Shown here in pieces: positions 9,260 through 17,860 of a stretch of 64,000 nucleotides of DNA. The DNA comes from Neolewinella agarilytica (lineage in GTDB: Bacteria; Bacteroidota; Bacteroidia; Chitinophagales; Saprospiraceae). The DNA lies in NCBI RefSeq assembly GCF_900110645.1, contig NZ_FOFB01000006.1, forward strand, positions 186,001-250,000, in the 5' to 3' direction. How positions within the stretch are numbered: the first letter of the stretch is position 1; each line of letters begins with the position of its first letter. The notes beneath the pieces were generated by a model that saw only the letters and a program-made list of their open reading frames with translations, was not told where the DNA came from and ran no database searches. Position numbers and translations under genes: made by a program.

Positions 9260-10183
9260 ATGAATACAGTAGTTGATAAGGTGAGAAATTTTGCGCTGAT
9301 TGGTGCTGCCGGATACGTAGCTCCCCGCCACATGAAGGCGATTAAGGACACCGGGAACAATCTGGTGGCTGCTTTTGATCCGTCAGACTCGGTGGGGATC
9401 ATTGATAGCTATTTCCCCGAGGCAGACTTTTTTACGGAGTTTGAACGATTCGACCGCCACCTGGAAAAGCTGAAGCGTAAAGGCGTTCACATCGATTACA
9501 TAAGCATCTGCTCCCCTAACTACCTGCACGATGCCCACATCCGTTTCGGTTTGAGACTGGGGGCGAGTGTAATCTGTGAAAAGCCGATCGTACTCAACCC
9601 CTGGAACCTGGACGCGCTGGTGGAAATGGAAGCCGAATACCCCGGCAACGTTTATAACATTCTTCAACTGCGCCTGCATGAGAGTGTGATTGCCCTGAAG
9701 GATCAGATTGAGAACGGGCCAGCAGACGAAGTTTACAATGTTAACCTTCAATATTATACTTCCCGCGGGAAATGGTATCATCATAGTTGGAAAGGAGATC
9801 TTGCTAAGTCTGGTGGCATTGCCACCAACATTGGCATCCACTTTTTTGATATGCTCGTGTGGATTTTCGGAGACCTGAAATCAATGGAGGTCTACGAGCA
9901 TACCCAGCATCAGGCCCGTGGGCTGTTGGAACTGGAAAGGGCAAGGGTTAACTGGACCCTGAGTGTAGATTACAGCAATATCCCCGAAAAGATTCGTGCG
10001 GCGGGCGGGCGGACCTACCGATCCATAAAAATCGGGGAGACCGAGTTTGAGTTCAGCGGCGGCTTTGATGAGCTGCACACCAGAAGTTATCAGGACGTAA
10101 TTGACGGAGGAGGATTTCGCATTGAAGAAGCCCGTAAGGCTATTGAACTGGTCCATGCGGTTCGGAATGGAGCGATGGGCTAG
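9260..10183 (+). CDS. wbpB: UDP-GlcNAcA 3-dehydrogenase, WbpB/WlbA-like
   Basis: A 307-residue Gfo/Idh/MocA oxidoreductase. FALIGAAGYVAPRHMKAI at residues 11-28 is the NAD-binding start; the conserved block FTEFERFDRHLEKL..DYISICSPNYLHDAHIRFGLR and CEKPIVLNPWNLDAL (Lys108) are the WlbA/WbpB signature, and GGIATNIGIHFFDML holds the catalytic His region. It oxidises C3 of UDP-GlcNAc uronate before amination by a WbpE-type enzyme, which is not seen here. It starts 3 bp after wbpD. Its TAG stop is the first part of the left terminal inverted repeat of the 10182-10350 foldback, so that element inserted exactly at the gene end. Confidence 0.9.
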   Translation: MNTVVDKVRNFALIGAAGYVAPRHMKAIKDTGNNLVAAFDPSDSVGIIDSYFPEADFFTEFERFDRHLEKLKRKGVHIDYISICSPNYLHDAHIRFGLRLGASVICEKPIVLNPWNLDALVEMEAEYPGNVYNILQLRLHESVIALKDQIENGPADEVYNVNLQYYTSRGKWYHHSWKGDLAKSGGIATNIGIHFFDMLVWIFGDLKSMEVYEHTQHQARGLLELERARVNWTLSVDYSNIPEKIRAAGGRTYRSIKIGETEFEFSGGFDELHTRSYQDVIDGGGFRIEEARKAIELVHAVRNGAMG

Positions 10184-10350
10184 TACAGTGTAAACTAAGT
10201 ATTCGCTGGCTCCTGCTTGGTCTTTTGCCCGCTGGCGTCATGAAAAAATAGGTCCGTCCCGCAATACTGCGGGATGCACCGGTTTTTTCATCTAGCCAGC
10301 AAACAAAATCCCGGAGCAAAAACCTATCTCAACTTAATTTACACTGTACT
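10182..10350. mobile_element. MITE-like foldback element, 169 bp
   Basis: Terminal inverted repeats of 19 bp, AGTACAGTGTAAACTAAGT (10182-10200) and its complement at 10332-10350, match at 18 of 19 positions. Inside are nested inverted pairs: GCTGGCT (10205) with AGCCAGC, ATAGGT (10248) with ACCTAT, TGAAAAAA with TTTTTTCA, and the 20-bp palindrome at 10256-10275. There is no coding capacity. The design (short, TIRs, foldback, intergenic) is that of a MITE mobilised in trans, or a large structured intergenic repeat. No clear target-site duplication was seen. Confidence 0.6.
10256..10275. repeat. Dispersed 20-bp palindrome, copy 1
   Basis: GTCCCGCAATACTGCGGGAT, a near-perfect palindrome at the centre of the foldback element. 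Closely related copies are at 32478-32497 and 40962-40981. Confidence 0.75.
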
Positions 10351-10390
10351 GGAGTGAGTACATTTGCTCCCTAATTGGTAAAAAGAAGGT

Positions 10391-11491
10391 ATGATTAAGA
10401 TTCTCTCCGTCGTAGGTGCCCGCCCCAACTTCATGAAGGTTGCTCCTCTTCACCGTGCATTTGTGGCCTCAGGTAAGATCGAGAGCAGAATACTCCATAC
10501 CGGGCAGCACTATGACGCCAGGATGAGTGATATCTTCTTCAACCAGCTGGGGCTGCCGGAGCCGCACCACTACCTTGGCGTTGGGGGCGGAAGCCATACT
10601 TATCAGACGGCGAATGTGATGCTGAAGTTTGAGGAGGTATTGCGAGAAGAAAAGCCCGACCTGGTACTTGTTGTCGGGGACGTAAACGCTACGGTGGCTA
10701 CCACCATGGTAGCGGTTAAAGAGGGGATCCCCGTCGCACACGTTGAAGCAGGCCTGCGTAGTGGCGACCGCGGGATGCCGGAAGAGGTTAACCGGGTAAT
10801 TACGGATGGTATCTGTCAGTATCACTTCATTACGGAGCATTCCGGCCTGGTGAACCTGGCCCGGGAGAACACCCTGAGTAAGGGGATTCACTTCGTCGGT
10901 AATGTTATGATCGACTCGCTGGTCCACTTCCGGGAAAAGGCGGCTGAAGGGACGGCCCTGAAAGAACTCGGTCTTGCCCCGAAGAGCTATCTGCTAACCA
11001 CTATGCACCGCCCTCATAACGTTGATAACGCGGAGGGATTAAAGGACATCGCTACGATCCTGAGGCGTAGTGCGGAGCGGCTTCCAGTGGTCTTCCCCAT
11101 GCACCCGCGTACGCGCAATAATCTGACCAAACACGGCCTTCTGGATCAGGTGCTTGCCATTCCTAACCTCCATGTATTGGAGCCTCAGGGCTACCTGCAG
11201 TTCCTGCAGTTTATGGACAATGCCCGCCTGATCGTAACGGACTCCGGAGGAATTCAGGAAGAAACAACTTTCCTGCAGGTTCCCTGCCTGACGTTTCGGG
11301 ATACCACCGAAAGGCCGATCACCGTTGAATTTGGGACGAATATTCTGATGGCGGACCTTAATCCGGAGACCGTCATGCAGGAGGTGGATAACATACTCGA
11401 TGGCCGGGCTAAAACGGGGGTAGTGCCCCCGCTTTGGGATGGGAAAGCGGCGGAGCGTATTGCGGAGATTTTGATTGGGGAATTAGGGTAA
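10391..11491 (+). CDS. wecB: UDP-N-acetylglucosamine 2-epimerase (non-hydrolysing)
   Basis: A 366-residue epimerase interconverting UDP-GlcNAc and UDP-ManNAc. It shares the fold of the gene at 6215 but is clearly divergent from it: GARPNFMKVAPLHRA (9-23), HTGQHYDARMSDIFF (about 37-51), VVGDVNATVATTMVA, HVEAGLRSGDRGMPEEVNRVITD and TDSGGIQEETTFLQVPC. The last block and the TMHRPHNVD segment are those of ordinary WecB enzymes. It is separated from wbpB by the foldback element, so it may be read from its own promoter or through the element. Two paralogous epimerases in one locus suggest two different ManNAc-type sugars. Confidence 0.9.
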   Translation: MIKILSVVGARPNFMKVAPLHRAFVASGKIESRILHTGQHYDARMSDIFFNQLGLPEPHHYLGVGGGSHTYQTANVMLKFEEVLREEKPDLVLVVGDVNATVATTMVAVKEGIPVAHVEAGLRSGDRGMPEEVNRVITDGICQYHFITEHSGLVNLARENTLSKGIHFVGNVMIDSLVHFREKAAEGTALKELGLAPKSYLLTTMHRPHNVDNAEGLKDIATILRRSAERLPVVFPMHPRTRNNLTKHGLLDQVLAIPNLHVLEPQGYLQFLQFMDNARLIVTDSGGIQEETTFLQVPCLTFRDTTERPITVEFGTNILMADLNPETVMQEVDNILDGRAKTGVVPPLWDGKAAERIAEILIGELG

Positions 11492-11582
11492 AACTCCGTA
11501 CCCGCCCATGGGAGAGCCTGTTTTCTCAAAATGAGAGTAGGTGTCATTCATGTATTTCTAACTCACTTAGCCATTTTAGCGT

Positions 11583-12269
11583 ATGCTTGAATTCCTTCGT
11601 TCTTTCCGTAGAAAACTCAAAGCCCGCAGCCTTGGCTACGAGCCGCTGGCGAATTATGAGGCAGAGTGGTACGGTAATGCTAATGCCGGCTTTTTTGTTT
11701 GCCCGGAGTTGGTCCCCGAAAACGCTATTGTTTATTCCATTGGGACGGGTATGGACATTAGCTTCGACCGGTCAATGTTGGCAAAGCACAATTGTAAGGT
11801 GTTTGCTTTTGATCCTACGCCTAAATCTATCAATTGGGTCAGTCAGCAGGAAATACCGGAGGGCTTCACTTTTACCCCTTTAGGCATCGGGGACAAGAAC
11901 GAAACGACGACATTCTTTCTGCCCGAAAACGACGCCTATGTTTCCGGTAGCGTTGTCGGAAATACCCAGGTTGATCAATCGAAGCGTATTGAGGTAGAGC
12001 TAAGAACTCTTCATCATTTAGCAGCGGCTAACGGACACCAGCATATTGATGTGTTGAAGATGGACATAGAGGGGTCTGAGTATCAGGTAATTCCTGAAAT
12101 ATTGGGATCAGGGGTTACCGTTGGGCAATTACTACTGGAGTTTCATCACCGGATGGTGGAAGGTGGAGAGGCTAAAACCAGAAAGACAATGGATTTACTA
12201 CGAAAGCAAGGTTATCTTCCCTTTGCCTACTCTGACAGACTGGAAGAAGTCTCGTTTTATAAGCAGTAG
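11583..12269 (+). CDS. FkbM-family methyltransferase
   Basis: A 228-residue SAM-dependent methyltransferase. VYSIGTGMDISFDRSM (about 50-65) is the SAM-binding motif I region, VFAFDPTPKSINW the motif II equivalent, and LKMDIEGSEYQVIPEIL (about 158-174) the FkbM signature. Members of this family O-methylate sugars and small molecules; in a polysaccharide locus a sugar O-methyltransferase is likely (inference). It is followed 15 bp later by the remnant of a second FkbM gene. Confidence 0.85.
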   Translation: MLEFLRSFRRKLKARSLGYEPLANYEAEWYGNANAGFFVCPELVPENAIVYSIGTGMDISFDRSMLAKHNCKVFAFDPTPKSINWVSQQEIPEGFTFTPLGIGDKNETTTFFLPENDAYVSGSVVGNTQVDQSKRIEVELRTLHHLAAANGHQHIDVLKMDIEGSEYQVIPEILGSGVTVGQLLLEFHHRMVEGGEAKTRKTMDLLRKQGYLPFAYSDRLEEVSFYKQ

Positions 12270-12284
12270 CAATTTACACCTCCA

Positions 12285-12671
12285 ATGGCGATGAAACGTA
12301 TAATACGGGATCGTGAGCACTTAAGCAAAATGCCGGGAAATGCATGCGTGAGCAAAGAGAAATACACGATTTCTACGGTAGCCGAGCAGTACGGAACGGT
12401 GACCGTTATGAGGAAGAGCATTGGGCTGAAGACCGATGCCCGGGGCTGCGAGCGAAAGGTTCTGCCTGGTGCGGAGCCAGCGCTGTCTCAATTTAAGGTA
12501 ATCCAAATGAAAACAAGCCTGCAGCCACTCTGTGGTCAGGGAGTGCAACTAATGGAGTCCTTAGTCAGCTTTCTGACTAGAGGGTACGAGCTCGTAGGGC
12601 TGGAATCCGGCTTTTGTAATAAGTCTGCCGGAGATCAGCTTCAGGCAGATGCTATTTTAGTGCGAAAATGA
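12285..12671 (+). pseudogene. N-terminally truncated FkbM methyltransferase remnant
   Basis: An open frame of 128 codons that aligns by eye only with the middle and C-terminal part of FkbM methyltransferases. Residues 48-128 have the right order of motifs (LKTDARGCERKVLPGAEPAL, then FKVIQMKTSLQPL, then GYELVGLESGFCNKSAGDQLQADAILV). The SAM-binding N-terminal half is absent and the usual LKxDVQGxExxVLxGAE core is altered (ARGCER). It probably derives from a full gene by deletion. The frame stays open and ends ATGA on the next start, so it may still be translated as a coupling peptide. Confidence 0.62.
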
Positions 12672-13588
12672 GACCGGTGATTGATGAAAGCCTCGCCCCG
12701 GTGGTGTTATTTGTATATAACCGACCAATATCGACCGGGCTTACTCTCCGCGCATTGGCGGCTAATGACCTGGCGAAATCAAGTCGGCTTTTTATATTTT
12801 CTGATGGCCCTAAGAAAGACGCTTCGCCCAAGGTATTGGAGGACATCAGTACTGTACGTTCCCTGATCCGCAGCGAGAAGTGGTGTGGGGAGGTCAACCT
12901 CATTGAAAGGGAAGAAAACAATGGCCTGGCCGCAAGCATCATCGCTGGAGTCAATGAAATCATTGACCGTTATGGCCGGGTGATCGTGCTGGAAGATGAT
13001 TTGGTTACCGCCCCCGGCTTTCTCACCTTCATGAATGAAGGCTTGCGTAAGTATGAAAAGGAGCGCAAAATTTTTGGGCTTACCGGTTTTAAAGCCCCCA
13101 GCAAACGCCCCAAAGGCTACAATACTTTCTTTTTGCCGGTGATGAGCTCCTGGAGTTGGGCTACCTGGAAAGACCGATGGGAAACGGTTAGTTTTGACGG
13201 ACCCGCTCTCTTGCAGGAAGTACTGCTGCGGGGGCCTGCTTCCCAACTCGACCTTAATGGCTATCCATTCGGGGAAATGTTAGAAAATCAGGTAGCGGGT
13301 AAGATAAACTCCTGGGCGATTCGTTTTTACACTTCCATGTATTTGCAGGAACGGTGGTTTATGTATCCCAGTTGGTCTTTAGTGCGAAACATTGGCTTTG
13401 ACGGCGATGCCACGCACACCAGTTACAAGCACTTTTTGGAGCGGGTAAAGATTGAGACAGACAGTCTGGAAGTGGATGACCGGCCATTGGAGATCGACGT
13501 ACGGGTCTTTCGAAGCTTTCGATTGGGCTATGGTTACCTTCGCGGGAAGGTTAATGGCTTGCTGCGGCTCTTTGGGCTTTATGGCTAA
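12668..13588 (+). CDS. GT-A glycosyltransferase
   Basis: A 306-residue protein with the GT-A start VVLFVYNRPISTGLTLRAL (residues 11-29), a nucleotide-binding region RLFIFSDGPKKDA, and an acidic metal-binding motif VLEDDLVTAPGFLTFMN (about 107-123), the pattern of the GNT-I/PF03071-like bacterial sugar transferases. SSWSWATWKDRWE and GYPFGEMLENQVAGKINSW in the second half are typical of this bacterial subgroup. The ATG overlaps the upstream FkbM remnant by 4 bp. Specificity unknown. Confidence 0.82.
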   Translation: MRPVIDESLAPVVLFVYNRPISTGLTLRALAANDLAKSSRLFIFSDGPKKDASPKVLEDISTVRSLIRSEKWCGEVNLIEREENNGLAASIIAGVNEIIDRYGRVIVLEDDLVTAPGFLTFMNEGLRKYEKERKIFGLTGFKAPSKRPKGYNTFFLPVMSSWSWATWKDRWETVSFDGPALLQEVLLRGPASQLDLNGYPFGEMLENQVAGKINSWAIRFYTSMYLQERWFMYPSWSLVRNIGFDGDATHTSYKHFLERVKIETDSLEVDDRPLEIDVRVFRSFRLGYGYLRGKVNGLLRLFGLYG

Positions 13589-13621
13589 TTTTTAACCTCT
13601 ACTTTTAGCCGTTATATCCTT

Positions 13622-14947
13622 ATGAACTTAAAAGAGAAGCTTCAGAAATGGCAACACTTGTTCGGCATGGCGGAAAATGCTGGCTGGCTGAGTATCGAAA
13701 AGGCCCTGCGGCTCGGCACAGGGTTCTTTATCGGTATTTATTTAGCAAGGTATTTTGGCCCCGAAAGATTTTCTCCTTTTGAGTATGCATTGGCAATTGT
13801 AGTAATCTTCCGGGCCTTAGCGGGTATGGGCCTAAGAGGGGTTTTTGTGAGAAATTTTACCAGTTATCCGGATAAGCGGTTGGTGCTATTAGGTAGCTCT
13901 GCCTTAATGATAACTGTTGCAGGAGCTTTTGCCTATTTGTTTGCCTTATTGGCCGTTTATTTTTTGGACGGCAGTGATTCGCAAGGACTATTACTTGTAG
14001 CGATTCTGGCGGGCCAGCTACTGCTCTACCCGACAGAAGTAATAAATTATTTTTTCGAGGCAAGAGTGCTAAGTAAGCACACCGTGATCGCCCGTATCAT
14101 CGCTTACCTGATCGGTGCCGTCATCAAGTTACTCATTGTTTGGTACGGAGGGACCGTCGTGCACCTGGCCCTTGCCTATTTAGTGGAATTTTTGATTGTG
14201 GCACTACTCTACCTGCGTGCTGGCGCCAGGCATGGCATCAATTACCAAAAGTGGGAGGCGAGTAAGGAAGTAGTGACGGACCTGTTCCAGGACGGAAAGT
14301 TTTTGATTCTCGCTGCGGTAATGGTTTCCATCTATATGCAGATCGATAAAATTATGCTGGTAAACCTGGTTGGTGATCTGGAGAATGGTCAATACAGTTT
14401 TGCCGTTCGCCTTGCGGAAGCATTCTACTTTATTCCGGTAGTAGTTCAACAAAGTGCTTTCCCGAACCTGGTAACTGCAGATCGACGTGATCAAGAAGAG
14501 TTTAAACTGAAAATTGTGAAGCTGGTATGGTTGCTTACCACTACTAGTGTCTGTATCGGTATTGTACTTACTCTTATTAGTCCGTGGCTTATAGAATTTC
14601 TTGCTCCGGGTAAATTTCCGAAATCTGGGGTTATGCTGAGTGTGGTTATTTGGGCATTACCCTTTGTTGGCCTGGGCGTAGTGCAAAGTTCTTATCTGAT
14701 AGCCAAAGGACTACTTCGCTACAGCCTTTATCTCACGACCATTGGAGTAGTCGTAAATCTTTGTCTGAATTACTACCTGATCCCGGCTTATGGAGGAATT
14801 GGTGCTGCGTGGGCAACGGTAATCTCCTACGCAACAGCTGCATGGTTAGCTGCGGCTTTGTTTCCCCAAACCCGCCCATTACTTAAGTTAACCATGCAGG
14901 CCATCTTTACTCCATGGCGATTTATGGGAATAAAACATAAATCATAA
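13622..14947 (+). CDS. wzx: Wzx-type oligosaccharide flippase
   Basis: A 441-residue polytopic membrane protein of the MATE/MOP superfamily. There are about 12-14 hydrophobic segments. The N-terminal block GWLSIEKALRLGTGFFIGIYLARYFGPERFSPFEYALAI (about 20-58) is the polysaccharide-biosynthesis (RfbX/Wzx) signature; YMQIDKIMLVNLVGDLENGQYSFAVRLAEAFYFIPVVV (about 237-274) is the central one. It moves undecaprenyl-linked repeat units across the inner membrane for the polymerase at 1784. It starts 33 bp after the glycosyltransferase. Confidence 0.9.
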   Translation: MNLKEKLQKWQHLFGMAENAGWLSIEKALRLGTGFFIGIYLARYFGPERFSPFEYALAIVVIFRALAGMGLRGVFVRNFTSYPDKRLVLLGSSALMITVAGAFAYLFALLAVYFLDGSDSQGLLLVAILAGQLLLYPTEVINYFFEARVLSKHTVIARIIAYLIGAVIKLLIVWYGGTVVHLALAYLVEFLIVALLYLRAGARHGINYQKWEASKEVVTDLFQDGKFLILAAVMVSIYMQIDKIMLVNLVGDLENGQYSFAVRLAEAFYFIPVVVQQSAFPNLVTADRRDQEEFKLKIVKLVWLLTTTSVCIGIVLTLISPWLIEFLAPGKFPKSGVMLSVVIWALPFVGLGVVQSSYLIAKGLLRYSLYLTTIGVVVNLCLNYYLIPAYGGIGAAWATVISYATAAWLAAALFPQTRPLLKLTMQAIFTPWRFMGIKHKS

Positions 14948-15031
14948 ATCAGGTTGTAAATACGGCCTTAGATATGGCTGGTCAGGGTTTTAAAAGAGAT
15001 CGTCATTAGACAGAGCTTCACGATAAGGTCG

Positions 15032-15039
15032 TACCTTTG
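15032..15039 (+). promoter_or_regulatory. TAnnTTTG promoter element
   Basis: TACCTTTG matches the Bacteroidota -7 consensus TAnnTTTG, 18 bp before the ATG at 15058. The TTG inside it could be misread as a start codon. No convincing -33 TTG was seen at the usual distance. Confidence 0.5.
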
Positions 15040-15057
15040 CCCGCAAATCTAAATCAG

Positions 15058-15759
15058 ATGGCTCGAGGCTACCGATATTTGCTAAGACTAATACTTACAG
15101 GAGATTGGCGTTACCTGAAAGAGTCTTACGGGCAGGAAGGTGAAGACCTTATTCTGGAGCGCTATTTTGGCAAAGATTACAGAGGCTATTACGTTGATGT
15201 GGGCGCTCATCATCCCAAGCGGTTTTCTAACACCTACCTGCTTTTCAACAGAGGCTGGACAGGTATTAACATTGATGCTAACCCAGATAGCATTCAGGGC
15301 TTTTTGAAAGAGCGACCAAAAGACACTAACCTGGCGCTCGGCATCGCTGAAACGAAGGGTGTTCTAGACTTTTATCGTTTCAAAGAAGGTGCTTTAAATA
15401 CCTTTGACGCAGAGATAGCAGCCGACATTCGAGAAAGTGGAGAGCAGCAGTTGTCTGTTGAGAAGATTGTCACTTCACCACTGTCCGGTATACTCAATCA
15501 GTATCTGCCTGCGGGCCAACAAATCGACTACCTCAACATTGATGTTGAGGGCCTTGACTTTCAAGCTTTGCGATCACTTAATCTCGCTCAATACCGCCCT
15601 CACATCATCTCGATTGAAGACCGGGGTAACCGTTCCGTTGAAGCTAGTCTGGAGAGAGAAATTCCAATCTACCTGAAGAGGAATGGTTACGCACTTTTGG
15701 CTAAAACATACCAGACCTACTTTTTTGTAGACTCAAGTAAGAGAGATAATATGACCTAG
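15058..15759 (+). CDS. FkbM-family methyltransferase
   Basis: A 233-residue SAM-dependent methyltransferase. ATG 15058 is preferred over the TTG at 15037, because that TTG lies within a promoter-like TACCTTTG. ESYGQEGEDLILERYF precedes motif I YYVDVGAHHPKRFSNTYLLF (about 44-63), then NIDANPDSIQGF, and IDYLNIDVEGLDFQALRSL (about 160-178) is the FkbM signature with its acidic residues intact. This architecture, with a GQEGED start, is common for FkbM enzymes in capsule loci. The promoter suggests it can be expressed apart from the upstream genes. Confidence 0.87.
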   Translation: MARGYRYLLRLILTGDWRYLKESYGQEGEDLILERYFGKDYRGYYVDVGAHHPKRFSNTYLLFNRGWTGINIDANPDSIQGFLKERPKDTNLALGIAETKGVLDFYRFKEGALNTFDAEIAADIRESGEQQLSVEKIVTSPLSGILNQYLPAGQQIDYLNIDVEGLDFQALRSLNLAQYRPHIISIEDRGNRSVEASLEREIPIYLKRNGYALLAKTYQTYFFVDSSKRDNMT

Positions 15760-15765
15760 CCGCCA

Positions 15766-16968
15766 ATGATCAAATCCCTCATCATCAGCACCGGTTACGG
15801 AGGCGGCGCCGGCCGCGCCTGCCTTCGCCTGCATAAAGGCTTGCAGGAACATCCGAACGTCACTTCCAAAGTTCTGATCGGACAGTTCCTGCCCAAAGAG
15901 GCCATGGACGATGTTTACCCTGTAAACAATACGAAACTGGAACTCCTGCTCCGGCGGCGCTACACCAAGCTCATTGCTGCCAGTACGCTGCGCGGCCGAC
16001 CCAATACGGAGCAAACCTTCCTCAATCCACGTACCGGTTATGCTATCCACCGCCACCCGCTGGTGAAAGAGGCAGACATTATTAACTTGCATTGGACCAC
16101 TCGTTTCCTTGATCACCGCTCGTTCTTTGCCAATGTCGACAAACCAATTGTTTGGACTCTTCACGACATGAACCCCTTCAGCGGTGGCTACCCCTACGAT
16201 AAAGATTTTCCGATTGATGCCTATCAGGATCTCATCAAGGCTAACCTGGAATATCAGATTCAAGCAATGAAGGACGTCAAGAACTTAACCGTAGTGACCC
16301 TCTGTAAGTGGATGTACGACTTGAGTAAAGCCAGTTCGCTGTTTGGCCGCTTTCGCCATGAACTAATCCCGAACAGCCTTGATGTAGATACCTTTCAGCC
16401 AGTGGATTCCGCGGCCACACGGCAACGACTGGGCTTGCCCGTTGATAAAAAAATCCTCCTCTTCGTCGCCAGCTACCTGAGCCATAAGCGCAAAGGTTTT
16501 CAGCACCTCGTTGCGGCCCTGGAGATTTTGCGTGACCGCATGCCAGTCAATGATATCTGCCTGGCCGTAGTCGGAAGTGGCAACCTGAGTGCTTTACCCG
16601 AAGGCTATGAGATTATTGAACTTGGCCACATTACGGAGGAGCGTGGAATGGCAGAGATTTATGGCGCAGCGGATATGTTTATCATTCCTTCTGAGCAGGA
16701 TAATTTACCCAATACCGTTGTTGAAAGCCTCTCAACGGGAACTCCCGTAACGGGCTTTGCAGTAGGCGGTATTCCTGATATGGTAAATGCCCCCGAGCTC
16801 GGCCTCCTGGCCCCGCGCATTGACGCGGGTGAACTGGCTACTGCGATTGAAAAAATGCTGCATACGGATTTTGATCGGGAGCATATTCGGGCAAGTGCCA
16901 TCCGCAGGTATTCCCCCAAGGTACAGGCAAACGCCTACCACGATCTCTTCGCCGATATGCTAAAGTAA
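15766..16968 (+). CDS. GT4 glycosyltransferase, WcaC-like
   Basis: A 400-residue GT-B retaining glycosyltransferase. GYGGGAGRACLRLHKGL (9-25) is the glycine-rich acceptor-domain start; ADIINLHWTTRFLD and PIVWTLHDMNPFSGGYPYD are typical of WcaC/colanic-acid-type enzymes. The C-terminal domain has LLFVASYLSHKRKGFQHL and the EX7E motif in IPSEQDNLPNTVVESLSTGTPVTGF. It starts 6 bp after the methyltransferase and its stop overlaps the next ATG (TAATG). Confidence 0.9.
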   Translation: MIKSLIISTGYGGGAGRACLRLHKGLQEHPNVTSKVLIGQFLPKEAMDDVYPVNNTKLELLLRRRYTKLIAASTLRGRPNTEQTFLNPRTGYAIHRHPLVKEADIINLHWTTRFLDHRSFFANVDKPIVWTLHDMNPFSGGYPYDKDFPIDAYQDLIKANLEYQIQAMKDVKNLTVVTLCKWMYDLSKASSLFGRFRHELIPNSLDVDTFQPVDSAATRQRLGLPVDKKILLFVASYLSHKRKGFQHLVAALEILRDRMPVNDICLAVVGSGNLSALPEGYEIIELGHITEERGMAEIYGAADMFIIPSEQDNLPNTVVESLSTGTPVTGFAVGGIPDMVNAPELGLLAPRIDAGELATAIEKMLHTDFDREHIRASAIRRYSPKVQANAYHDLFADMLK

Positions 16969-17825
16969 TGGCCGCCATGTCCGCCCCCCTTATCTCCATC
17001 ATCACGGTTGTTTATAACCGTTGTGCTACACTGCCAATAACGCTTGATTCTGTGGAAGGGCAGACCTATAAGCAAGTAGAGTACATTATCATCGACGGAG
17101 GAAGTACAGATGGCACCCTTGAATTGTTAGAACAGCGGAAGTCTGAATTCTCCGTTTTAATCAGCGAGCCCGATGAAGGGCTTTATGATGCTATGAATAA
17201 AGGACTGGACCGCGCGACGGGAGATTTCTGCCTCTTCCTGAATGCAGGCGACGCTTTTTATAATAATACGTCCCTTACCGAGCTGGTCTCTCCCATCAAA
17301 GACTATGACACCTACTATTTTGGCACCGCTGTAATGACGGATGGTAAACACATTTACCGGCTTAATCCTCGAAAACCCGTACAAGGGAATTATCAGATCG
17401 GGCAAGGTTTACCTAATCACCAGGCAAGTCTTTTCCCCCGGTCTTTTTACGCCTCGAACAGATATGACACGGATTTTAAAATCGCTGCTGATGATGATTT
17501 CAAAATCAGAGCAATCCGGTTTTGCCCTGTTGTGCACATAAACGTTTGGGTGGTGATTTTTGAACTGGGTGGGCTCTCACGAGACCTTTCCCGGTTCTCA
17601 AGAGTAAGCGCACGGTATGCCGATACGCAACGTCTGATTTCGAAACATTTTCTCCAGGACCGCGGCCGTAAATGGGCGGCGGTAAAATTTCTTTTGAAGT
17701 CAGGAGGAATTTACGCGCTACAACTTATCACCGGTTATCATTGGCGGTATGAATACTATTTCAATAAATTTGAAAAAATACCTGAAGGGGAAGCGGCGAA
17801 ATTTAAAAGCACTTTCGATCGCTAA
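16968..17825 (+). CDS. GT2 glycosyltransferase, WcaA-like
   Basis: A 285-residue inverting GT-A glycosyltransferase. PLISIITVVYNRCATLPITLDSV opens the domain, IIIDGGSTDGTLELL (about 40-54) binds the nucleotide, and EPDEGLYDAMNKGLDRATGDFCLFLNAGDAF carries the metal-binding acidic cluster. DTDFKIAADDDFKIR is the catalytic-base region. Start TAATG overlaps the previous gene; a start at codon 4 (MSAPL) is equally possible. It is the last gene of the + strand polysaccharide run and faces a convergent gene 35 bp away. Confidence 0.92.
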   Translation: MAAMSAPLISIITVVYNRCATLPITLDSVEGQTYKQVEYIIIDGGSTDGTLELLEQRKSEFSVLISEPDEGLYDAMNKGLDRATGDFCLFLNAGDAFYNNTSLTELVSPIKDYDTYYFGTAVMTDGKHIYRLNPRKPVQGNYQIGQGLPNHQASLFPRSFYASNRYDTDFKIAADDDFKIRAIRFCPVVHINVWVVIFELGGLSRDLSRFSRVSARYADTQRLISKHFLQDRGRKWAAVKFLLKSGGIYALQLITGYHWRYEYYFNKFEKIPEGEAAKFKSTFDR

Positions 17826-17860
17826 ATCATCAAAGGGGAAAATAAACGGTCAGAGGAAAA

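Noticed and set aside
15037..15057. TTG start for the second intact FkbM gene
   Set aside because: The TTG is the end of a TACCTTTG promoter element; ATG 15058 follows at a normal distance.
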